This document shows, piece by piece, positions 22,915 to 30,505 of a DNA stretch of 44,887 bases (the first letter of the stretch is position 1; the number at the start of each line of letters is the position of its first letter). Below the pieces are notes generated by a model. That model was given only the letters and a program-made list of their open reading frames with translations, was not told where the DNA came from and searched no databases. A program made the position numbers and the translations under genes. This DNA comes from Liquorilactobacillus satsumensis DSM 16230 = JCM 12392. Its GTDB lineage: Bacteria; Bacillota; Bacilli; Lactobacillales; Lactobacillaceae. The stretch covers positions 95,280 to 140,166 of the forward strand of contig NZ_AZFQ01000053.1 in the NCBI RefSeq assembly GCF_001435195.1, in the 5' to 3' direction.

Positions 22915-24594
22915 TCACTTTCTTTTTTTAAAAAGTAACCATATCGTTCCTAATGCTGCCAGAAGTGAAAGGTATTTGCTCCAAACCAATAATGCAGTTG
23001 GCTGATACGTGACTTTGATCTGATTTTTTCCATGCTGTAACTTAACTTTGATTGTATTTCGCTTCGAATTAGTGTAGCTGACAACTTTTCCATTTATCGT
23101 CACAGTGTAAGTATGATAGTTTAACATTGGTAAATCGACCGCTTTTCCCTTTTTAGCAACAAAGACTTCAAAGGTTGCACCATTAGGTTGCAGCGAACGC
23201 TCAATTTGGACCTTTTTATTATCAATTAATGCTGTGCCGGCAAATAATTCAGCGGCATAATTCGAGCTGCCTTGTGGCCAATAGTCTGTAGATCCGACCC
23301 CTGCGTTGTACCCCAACAAATTATTAAAGTCTTTTGAACCAACCTGAAAGTTAATTAGGGGCATTTTTCGGCTTGCATTGGGCTGATAATTAATTAGCGG
23401 TTGATTCTTTGTACTGTTAAAGAAAAGATACGTGTTGCCGCTAAACAGTAGCAGCGGTAATAAAAATACTGGAATTAGCTTTTTCTTTGCTGAAATCTGC
23501 AAAACTGCAAACACATTAACCATTGTTACCGCTAAAAATAAACTGGCAACAACTAACAAGCGGGTTGGAAACTGAATAAAAGCAAAGGGGGTGTTTTGTA
23601 GCATCCCCCATGGAAAGGCTGGAGTAACCAACAAACAGGTTCCTAAGCCGATACCTGCAATTACCTTAGCTTCAGTCTTCAGCCTCCGCCAAACAAGTGG
23701 CAATAAAAATATAAAAAATAAAGGCAAGATTCCAAGTTGTTCGTTGTTCAAACTGTTAACAAGTAAAGTTCCCAAGCCGTCTGTATGATCTTCTAACACA
23801 AACACTTGTGTAATTGCAAGATGTGTTTTTAAAATGGTAGTCACAAAACCTACGATAAAAAAGGCAGTTAAACAGCTGGTTAAAAGCACGGCATAAAGTA
23901 AAGACTGCAACCGTTGTCTAACCTTAGCTCTAGCTGCAACAAGTGCAATTACAAGAATGATTAGTGCATAAAAGACATAGATTACCGTACTAAGAACATG
24001 TGAATAGATCACCCCAGACATTCCCAGCGCCAGCAATACCCACTCAGCTTTGTCTCTGAAGAAGAGGCTGTAGGTACCATAAATAACAAGTGGTAAAAAG
24101 ATCATTGCAAAAGCTTCTCCAAGATCAAAGCTTTGAAAAATAACCTCAAAGTAACTAGCAGATAATCCATAAAAAAGAGCACACAGAAGGCTCTTGCGCC
24201 GCTGTTTATCCCAGTACTTCATCCCCGTAAAATACGTCACGCTCAAGGCTGCAAAAATAATAAGACTAATTCCAGCATACGTCGCAGTCACAGGATTACT
24301 AATCACAAAACGCAACGCTGCAAAAACAAACAAGAACGGAGCTGGATAGAGCAAATTCAGGGGAGTCCCCATATGATTAAAAGAATAAGTCGAAAGATAG
24401 GGAAAAAATCCGCCATTCCTCATATTTTGATAGATCTCATTAATCCGGTTTAAATGGAACTGCATATCACTGCCAGCATTCAAAAGATTATGTTTATAAA
24501 AAGGCAGCATCAGTACCGTGCTGAGAAGCGCAAAAAAGAAATAGACTGCTAAATCATTTCTAAAAAAATTAATACTTTTCTTGATGTTCCTCAC
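22915..24594 (-). CDS. GT-C-like/YfhO-like multipass membrane protein, copy 1
   Basis: 559 residues, about twelve to thirteen hydrophobic helices and a C-terminal extracytoplasmic beta-rich part (~430-535) before the last helix. First-loop motif GSDMQFHLNRINEIY (~41-55) and FDLGEAFAMIFLPLV (~155-169) are shared with the next two genes. This fits membrane proteins of the 6-pyruvoyl-tetrahydropterin-synthase-related/YfhO group, which belong to GT-C-fold glycosyltransferases using polyprenyl-linked sugars. Probably adds sugars to wall polymers or lipids. The GTG start overlaps the upstream stop by four bases, but AAGGAG is almost on top of it; see the finding on ATC. Confidence 0.75.
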   Translation of the reverse strand: MRNIKKSINFFRNDLAVYFFFALLSTVLMLPFYKHNLLNAGSDMQFHLNRINEIYQNMRNGGFFPYLSTYSFNHMGTPLNLLYPAPFLFVFAALRFVISNPVTATYAGISLIIFAALSVTYFTGMKYWDKQRRKSLLCALFYGLSASYFEVIFQSFDLGEAFAMIFLPLVIYGTYSLFFRDKAEWVLLALGMSGVIYSHVLSTVIYVFYALIILVIALVAARAKVRQRLQSLLYAVLLTSCLTAFFIVGFVTTILKTHLAITQVFVLEDHTDGLGTLLVNSLNNEQLGILPLFFIFLLPLVWRRLKTEAKVIAGIGLGTCLLVTPAFPWGMLQNTPFAFIQFPTRLLVVASLFLAVTMVNVFAVLQISAKKKLIPVFLLPLLLFSGNTYLFFNSTKNQPLINYQPNASRKMPLINFQVGSKDFNNLLGYNAGVGSTDYWPQGSSNYAAELFAGTALIDNKKVQIERSLQPNGATFEVFVAKKGKAVDLPMLNYHTYTVTINGKVVSYTNSKRNTIKVKLQHGKNQIKVTYQPTALLVWSKYLSLLAALGTIWLLFKKRK

Positions 24595-26345
24595 TCCTTA
24601 AAATTAATGAAACCAGCGTTCACTGACTTTGCGCTGCGCTTTAGCCATTGCAAGCTTAGAAACAGGCACAGTCCAATCCAGCCACAGATACTAATGATTT
24701 TAAAAACAGTTACTAGCGGATTTGTTTTGATCTTCAAACTAATTTTATTCTGTCCTGCGTGAATCTCCTTTAGCTGCAAGGTTCCCTGCTTGCTTGCAGT
24801 ATATGCAACCACCTTGCCATTTAGGCTTATCTCATACTGCTGTCCGTAGTACAACACTGGCAGTGCACCGCTGCCACTTACTTTGCTGGTAAAGGATCCC
24901 GTTACTACATCATTCTCAAAAGAAGTCCATGTAAGTTTACCAATGACTGTTCCCCTCCGCGTGACTTCTTTTTGCGCTAAACTGCGTGCTTGAGTAATAC
25001 TTTCTTGCGGCCAGTAATCAACGTAAATAAAATTAAGATTATTTTTTAATAATAATTTGTAATTGTCAGCATTAAAAATATGATATGCAGGCCACCCATG
25101 ACTAATATTTTGGGGATTGGCAACCACTTGATTACTACTCTCAAGCTGTTTAAAATTCCGCAGACTCGTAACTCCAAGGATGACAATCAATAACAAGCAC
25201 AGCGGATAACCTAACTTGGCAAAGCGGCGTATCTTAGTGTGTTCCCAGAAAGCTTCCAGTAGTTGTGAACCAATCAAAGCATTTAGGAATGTAAAATACA
25301 GCAGAAAACGCCACGGAAATTGGATCACTGTTAGTGGGGTGTTCTTAAATAAGAACCACGGAAAAAGCTTGGAAGATACTATTAACGAAAGCAACAACAA
25401 ACCATAACACAGCTTGTAAAATAATTTTGCTCTTCTAATACACAGCAAGAACAGCAACGGAATCAGCAAGGAGAGGATTCCCATGTAATTAGCAATATTG
25501 TTAGCCCATGGCAACTCAAAAACTTCATGTAATCCTAGGGCTGAACTCCAAAAGCCTGCCTTGTTATTTGGTGTATACAAAACATTGCCGTGGTAGACAA
25601 TTATGATCTGATAAAGTTCAACCGCACTGAGTAACAACGTTGCCGCTCCAGCTCCAAGCAGCGCTCCACTTCTTGGTAAAAGTTCTTTTTTTCGCCATCC
25701 CAAACTCACACATGCCAGCAGCACAATTAGACCAGCTGTCAGAACAAAGGTCAAAATATGCGAATAAATAATTAGTGTCATTCCCAAAACAAGGTAGTAC
25801 CACTTGTGATAATCACGAAATAAGACTTCATATACTCCCAAAAAGACAAGTGGCAAAAATGTGAGTGCTAACCATTCTCCTAGATCAAAGCGGGTAAAGA
25901 TGTCTACCAGACGATAATGCGAAAAGCCATATAAGAGTGCAAAGGTAATGGCTTGTCTTGTTTTGCCGTTGAAGCGTTTTAGGGAAAAATAGCCACATGC
26001 AAAAGTTAAATATGTGTAGAAAATAACCCCACAGTAATATGCCGTAATCGGATTTTTAAGCAGCAAACGAAAAAGTACGAACGGCAACAACGTTAAATTC
26101 GGATAACAAAGCTGATTTGCACTCCCGACTGCGTTAAAAGTGGTAAAACTGAACAACGTTAAGAATGAATTGTGATTTTTAACTGCATTGACCAGTTCTT
26201 CAATCCGATTGATATGGAAAGTCAGATCTCCTCCACCATAGATTGTGCCGCCTTTGAAAAAAACAAACACACTGATAACTGCTAATAAGATAAATAAAAG
26301 ATTGAGCATTACCGAATTACGAGCTCTTTGCCAACTAACTGTCAC
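24591..26345 (-). CDS. GT-C-like/YfhO-like multipass membrane protein, copy 2
   Basis: 584 residues. Same architecture as its neighbours: GGGDLTFHINRIEELV (~34-49) in the first external loop, FDLGEWLALTFLPLVFLG (~150-167), conserved SHIL (~187-190), many helices, then an extracytoplasmic C-terminal domain (~400-560) and a last helix. GTG start, seven bases after GGGGGAG. Stop codon overlaps the start of copy 1 (GTGA). Activity is inferred as a lipid-linked-sugar transferase; no donor or acceptor can be read from sequence. Confidence 0.75.
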   Translation of the reverse strand: MTVSWQRARNSVMLNLLFILLAVISVFVFFKGGTIYGGGDLTFHINRIEELVNAVKNHNSFLTLFSFTTFNAVGSANQLCYPNLTLLPFVLFRLLLKNPITAYYCGVIFYTYLTFACGYFSLKRFNGKTRQAITFALLYGFSHYRLVDIFTRFDLGEWLALTFLPLVFLGVYEVLFRDYHKWYYLVLGMTLIIYSHILTFVLTAGLIVLLACVSLGWRKKELLPRSGALLGAGAATLLLSAVELYQIIIVYHGNVLYTPNNKAGFWSSALGLHEVFELPWANNIANYMGILSLLIPLLFLLCIRRAKLFYKLCYGLLLLSLIVSSKLFPWFLFKNTPLTVIQFPWRFLLYFTFLNALIGSQLLEAFWEHTKIRRFAKLGYPLCLLLIVILGVTSLRNFKQLESSNQVVANPQNISHGWPAYHIFNADNYKLLLKNNLNFIYVDYWPQESITQARSLAQKEVTRRGTVIGKLTWTSFENDVVTGSFTSKVSGSGALPVLYYGQQYEISLNGKVVAYTASKQGTLQLKEIHAGQNKISLKIKTNPLVTVFKIISICGWIGLCLFLSLQWLKRSAKSVNAGFINFKE

Positions 26346-26381
26346 GCGTAAACTCCCCCTTTAGCTTCCGAACAATTACTA

Positions 26382-28052
26382 TCATTTTTTTGCAAACTTT
26401 TGCTTTAAAAACCAGCTGAGCTCTTTAGGTCTTACTATTATTCCCATGGTCAATAAAAATGCCAACACTGAGACCATCAAACTCAAATAGTCCGTTCCTG
26501 CCGCTGTGCTTGAAAGCGTCAGCGTATTATTCCCCTTTTTCAAAAAGACCGTTAATGATTTTTCCGTCAAACGCTTAATTTTCTTTCCGTTAATTACAAG
26601 TTGATAGTGCACCCCGTTATACCGAGCAAGCGGTAACTGATAATACCGTTCGCTTTTGGTAGTCAACCGCAACTGCATTTTGTTATATGTCTGCTTTTTT
26701 GCCTGCAGGGTAACCCCTTGGCTAAGTACTAAGGCTGACTGCCGGTTGGTTTTACTAATGGTTGGTGCATAGTCTGAACTTAGAAAACTATGAAAGATAC
26801 TTTCTTTGATTTGAGCAGAGTTCGCCCAGATCTTGTACCCGTCATTAGTCTGTGTACTATGATAAGTATGAACTGCACTAACACCTGTGATTAGTAGGAG
26901 AGCAACTGTACAGTAACTTAATATTTGATGATTGAATCTTTCTTCTTCAAAATAACTTGCAACTGCCATTGTCAGAAAAAGAGAAGTGAAACTTAGCACG
27001 CGTCCCATAAATTGAATGGAAAAGAAGTGAATCTGGGAACCAACCAATTGCCACGGAAACCAGCTAAAGGTCATTATAAAAGTTGTGAATGCCAAACCAG
27101 CCCAAATTCGCCAATGACCACGTTTATTCAAAAACAGCATGATCGTCAAAATCAGTACAAGCGCTGTGGGCAGCGGTCCCATGTTAAAACTAAGCGGATC
27201 TTCGTTAATCGTGTTGTTCAAGAGTGCCGTCCATAGTGCCTCCGGTTTAATTGTCAGCCATGGTCCACTGGGATTAATCATGCTATTGGCAGCAGACAAA
27301 CGAAAAATATTGGTTAGTGAATAAAATGCGACTAAAATTGCAGCAATTCCTGCTTTTAGCAAGGCACTCAACTCAACAAGCTTCAGCTCACGCTTAAATG
27401 CGCGCACAATTTCAAACAAACACAGCATGATTACAGCCAAGAGCAACGATAAGACATGCGTGTTGGCAATCAGTCCCATTCCTAATCCAAGATAAGCCCA
27501 ACCAAAAGGAGCATTCTTCCAAATTTTGAGACAGCCGAGCAATACAATTGGTAAAAAGGCATATGCGAGCGCCTCACCTAAAGAAACGCGCGAATACATT
27601 AGACTGAGATGGTATGCATTAAATTGATATAACGCTACACCTAAGAAGCGCACCCATTTTTTGGAAATGATTGCTTTTAACAAAAAGTAGCAGCTTGCCA
27701 TGGTTACCAAATTTAATAAAATAAATCCTAGAAAAAGAGCATGTAAATAATTGCTGGTTAGGAACTTGGGAATCACAAAGATTAATCCCGTCAGCCAAGG
27801 GTACATCCCGTTAACTGCAAGTCCATGCTGACTCAAACCAATTAAATTCACCAGCGGTGGCAGTTGTCCATGTGCAAGCGCCTCATAGATTGATTGAAAA
27901 CGAGCCAAATGAAATTGGCCATCATAATTCAACTTGAACATTCCCTTTGTAAAAGCGGGAATAGTTGTCATCAAAGCAAAAAAAAGCATGTAAAAAGCTG
28001 GGACTACTTTCACCAATGACAGATGATTACTTACATTTTTAATAAATTTCAC
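26382..28052 (-). CDS. GT-C-like/YfhO-like multipass membrane protein, copy 3
   Basis: I place the start at the GTG at 28052 (556 residues), since AAGGAG lies about eleven bases upstream; the upstream TTG at 28079 includes that site inside the reading frame. Motifs: NYDGQFHLARFQSIY, SRVSLGEALAYAFLPIV and THVLS, matching the two downstream paralogues, although the aspartate of FDLGE in the others is Val-Ser here. First gene of the three-gene cluster, 36 bases before copy 2. Likely involved in cell-envelope glycan modification. Confidence 0.72.
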   Translation of the reverse strand: MKFIKNVSNHLSLVKVVPAFYMLFFALMTTIPAFTKGMFKLNYDGQFHLARFQSIYEALAHGQLPPLVNLIGLSQHGLAVNGMYPWLTGLIFVIPKFLTSNYLHALFLGFILLNLVTMASCYFLLKAIISKKWVRFLGVALYQFNAYHLSLMYSRVSLGEALAYAFLPIVLLGCLKIWKNAPFGWAYLGLGMGLIANTHVLSLLLAVIMLCLFEIVRAFKRELKLVELSALLKAGIAAILVAFYSLTNIFRLSAANSMINPSGPWLTIKPEALWTALLNNTINEDPLSFNMGPLPTALVLILTIMLFLNKRGHWRIWAGLAFTTFIMTFSWFPWQLVGSQIHFFSIQFMGRVLSFTSLFLTMAVASYFEEERFNHQILSYCTVALLLITGVSAVHTYHSTQTNDGYKIWANSAQIKESIFHSFLSSDYAPTISKTNRQSALVLSQGVTLQAKKQTYNKMQLRLTTKSERYYQLPLARYNGVHYQLVINGKKIKRLTEKSLTVFLKKGNNTLTLSSTAAGTDYLSLMVSVLAFLLTMGIIVRPKELSWFLKQKFAKK

Positions 28053-28079
28053 ACCAACTAAATCTCCTTGTACGTTCAA

Positions 28080-28351
28080 AAATAGCTTTCAAAATTGTGC
28101 TTATCAGCAACTCAAAGCATGTTATGCTACGCTAAAGAGGCCGGTTCACTTTTTTACTCCAGCCCTCGCAAAACGTATGATTGAAACTAATGAAAACCCA
28201 TTTAACTTTTTTCATAATAACGATATTTTATGAAGAAACTCTGAAGTTTTACAGACTAAATAGTTAATATTTTCACAGCATTAACTTGAGCTTCATACGA
28301 TAGCACACAAAATAGTGCTCTCTTTTTAATCCCGGCTATTCAAACTTTTTA
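28080..28351. other. Intergenic region, no gene seen
   Basis: About 270 AT-rich bases between the divergent membrane-protein cluster and the HAD gene. A weak hairpin AGCAC / GTGCT followed by CTCTTTTT at about 28302-28326 looks terminator-like, yet no gene precedes it on the plus strand; an untested possibility is a short transcript ending there. Otherwise nothing recognised. Confidence 0.4.
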
Positions 28352-28463
28352 TGGTAAGATTGAAGAAAAATGAGCTTAAGGATTTAACCTACTATTAAAA
28401 TAGGGATATACTACAGCGAAACTGAGTTCTTAAAGTTTAGCTGTACTGTCTTAAAATCCTTAG
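28352..28463 (+). promoter_or_regulatory. Extended -10 promoter and structured 5' leader of the HAD gene
   Basis: TGGTAAGAT at 28352-28360 is an extended -10. Transcription starting near 28367 would make a leader whose outer stem TAAGGATTT (28377-28385) / AAATCCTTA (28454-28462) closes two inner hairpins: CTATT / AATAG (about 28392-28403) and TACAGC-g-AAACT / AGTTT-a-GCTGTA (28412-28445). This three-way-junction shape resembles no riboswitch class I can name and has no terminator; the ribosome binding site follows ten bases later. Confidence 0.45.
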
Positions 28464-28486
28464 AGATCTTTTGAGGAGGAATTACT

Positions 28487-29305
28487 ATCGCTATTAAAAT
28501 GATTGCAATTGACATTGATGACACCTTGGTTAATTCAGAAAAGAAGTTGACTCCCGCAGTTAAGCAAGCCATCGCCCAAGCTAAAAAGAGCGGAATTAAG
28601 GTTGTGATCTGTACCGGGCGTCCTTTGTCAGGAGTTGTGTCTTTATTACACCAGCTAGGATTGGAAGAACAAGATGATCAATATGTTGTGGGCTTTGGAG
28701 GTGCTTTGGTTCAAACTACAAGTGGCAAAGTTCTTTCTGCTGCTCCGCTAAGCTATTCTGATTATGTTGACCTGGAATACTTAGCACGCAAAAAAGGACT
28801 GCATTTTCATGCAATCAGCAAAGATCGAATCTATACAGCTGATCGCGATCTGGGCAAATATACTGTTTATGAGTCAAGGCTAGTATCACTTGGAATCTCA
28901 TACCGAACACCTGCGGAAATGCAGCATATCAAACTGATTAAGGCAATGTTCATTGACGAACCCGCAGTCCTCGATGCTGCCCTCAAAAACTATAGTGACT
29001 TTGCACAATTGACCGACCGTGTAACTTTCACCCGCAGCACCCCATTTTATTATGAAGCCAACGCTAAAGGTGTCACCAAAGGAAGTGCCCTCAAGAAACT
29101 CTGCACCTTGCTCGATATGACTGCTGCGAACCTAATGGCAATTGGAGACGGGGGAAATGATTTAAGTATGCTAGAATTTGCTGGTTTGGGTGTGGCCATG
29201 GGCAATGCCATTCCAGAATTAAAAGAGGTCGCACAAGCGATCACGACAGACTGCGATCACGACGGTGTGGCTGTTGCAATTAAAAAGTATGCCTTGCATG
29301 CTTAA
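28487..29305 (+). CDS. Cof-type HAD-IIB phosphatase, probable ATC start
   Basis: 272 residues from ATC at 28487, or 268 from the first ATG at 28499. The ribosome binding site GAGGAGG (28473-28479) is seven bases from the ATC and nineteen from the ATG, and the resulting N-terminus, (M)AIKMIAIDIDDTL, matches the usual start of Cof/YidA proteins (M-x-I-K-hydrophobic). HAD motif I DIDDTL, C-terminal motif IV GDGGNDLSML, and a type IIB cap between. These enzymes dephosphorylate sugar phosphates or FMN and other small phosphates; the specific substrate is unknown. The only gene in its transcript, followed by a strong terminator at 29446. Confidence 0.85.
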   Translation: MAIKMIAIDIDDTLVNSEKKLTPAVKQAIAQAKKSGIKVVICTGRPLSGVVSLLHQLGLEEQDDQYVVGFGGALVQTTSGKVLSAAPLSYSDYVDLEYLARKKGLHFHAISKDRIYTADRDLGKYTVYESRLVSLGISYRTPAEMQHIKLIKAMFIDEPAVLDAALKNYSDFAQLTDRVTFTRSTPFYYEANAKGVTKGSALKKLCTLLDMTAANLMAIGDGGNDLSMLEFAGLGVAMGNAIPELKEVAQAITTDCDHDGVAVAIKKYALHA

Positions 29306-29445
29306 ACACCACGCACAAGTACGCAAAACAAGCGACAACTCTGCTTACAAAGCAGTGCATTCCAAGGATCCTTTTTAATTATTTAAATTCAGACGACTAC
29401 ACGTGCCCTTGATGTTCACCTTCCAACTTGTGGAGACATGAAAAA

Positions 29446-29487
29446 GGGGCTGTGACAAAAGTTAAATTTTGTCACAGCCCCGCTTTT
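29446..29487 (+). terminator. Intrinsic terminator after HAD gene
   Basis: Perfect 15-bp stem GGGGCTGTGACAAAA / TTTTGTCACAGCCCC (29446-29460 with 29467-29481) followed by GCTTTT; nearly the same hairpin as after trpB, and again directly followed by repeat A. Confidence 0.85.
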
Positions 29488-29616
29488 ATTCCGTATAAAC
29501 GTGTTCCATAAGTCAAAATTCTCCGTCTAACTTCGAATTACTCCTAGCAAATTACTCGCTATGTTCGTAATTTCGCGTTAGTACTCAAATTTTCCCGACT
29601 TATGTCACACTCTCCA
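29483..29616 (+). repeat. Palindromic repeat family A, single copy
   Basis: Same orientation as the pair at 7291-7556. Outer arms CATAAGTC (29507-29514) / GACTTATG (29597-29604); differs in the centre (CTCCTAGCAAATTACTCG) and one arm base. The remaining bases 29617-29784 contain no recognisable feature. Confidence 0.85.
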
Positions 29617-29784
29617 CTTTTTTGTACGCGGATGTGCATTTTACTATAACTACGCCGTCAATATTTGAAGGGTGTCTGACACTAGTTGCTACACTTTATG
29701 TCATAATGCGAAATTATGAATATCACGCGTGCTTTACTAAGTTAGATGGAAAACTTTGACCTCAGAATACATCCGTGTCAGGCC

Positions 29785-30483
29785 CTATTTCACAGTGGAA
29801 TGTAGCAAACCTGCGACCGTTTGGCCTTTTCCAAAGAGGCTTTCCCAATCAGCAGTAAAATTCGTCACTGCTTGGTGAATTGCAGGATGATCCAACCCCG
29901 CTGCAATGATCTCTGGTCCCAGTGTAACGGCCTGGGCTCCATGTGCCAATGCAGTTACAACTTGATCTACATTATGAAAACTGGCTGCTAGAATCTTTGT
30001 ATCAGCATGTTCTTTTTCAATTGCTTGTGCTAACTCAGTGATTACCTGAGCTGCAGCAAGATCCATATTTTGCATCCGATTATAATAAGGGGCAATATAA
30101 TCCGCTCCAGCAGCAATAGCCAATAATCCTTGAAATTTAGTATAGATCGCAGTCGCAGTTACATTATGCCCCGCGGCCTTTAACTGTTTGATCACCTTCA
30201 AGCCAGTCAATGTCGTCGGCACTTTGACATAAGTCTCAGGTCCGACTTGTTCAAAAATAGCGGCCGCATCAGCCAACATAGTCTCGACAGTTTGTCCAAC
30301 TAGCTGAATATGCAAGGTGGCATCTTCATCCAATAATTTTTTGACCTTTTTCATATGTGCAAAAAAATCAATCTTCCCTTGTTTCTTAACAATTGTTGGA
30401 TTTGAAGTTACTCCTGTAATTGGTAGCGCTGCAGTGTATTTCTTGATAGCAGCTAAATCAATTGTATCTAATAGAAATTCCAT
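29785..30483 (-). CDS. Fructose-6-phosphate aldolase / transaldolase-like
   Basis: I start at the ATG at 30483 (232 residues, MEFLLDTIDLAAIKKY), the canonical FSA start. Single-domain class I aldolase; Schiff-base Lys87 in TYVKVPTT, GVTSNPTIV (24-32) phosphate/acid region, VTATAIY. FSA-type enzymes split fructose 6-phosphate, or 1-deoxy and related ketoses, to glyceraldehyde 3-phosphate plus dihydroxyacetone or hydroxyacetone. It is 22 bases downstream of the glycyl radical enzyme gene; E. coli has the same pairing twice (fsaA-ybiW, fsaB-pflD). So it likely acts on the product of the radical enzyme. Confidence 0.9.
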   Translation of the reverse strand: MEFLLDTIDLAAIKKYTAALPITGVTSNPTIVKKQGKIDFFAHMKKVKKLLDEDATLHIQLVGQTVETMLADAAAIFEQVGPETYVKVPTTLTGLKVIKQLKAAGHNVTATAIYTKFQGLLAIAAGADYIAPYYNRMQNMDLAAAQVITELAQAIEKEHADTKILAASFHNVDQVVTALAHGAQAVTLGPEIIAAGLDHPAIHQAVTNFTADWESLFGKGQTVAGLLHSTVK

Positions 30484-30505
30484 TTTTTTACCCTGCTTTC
30501 TTGCA

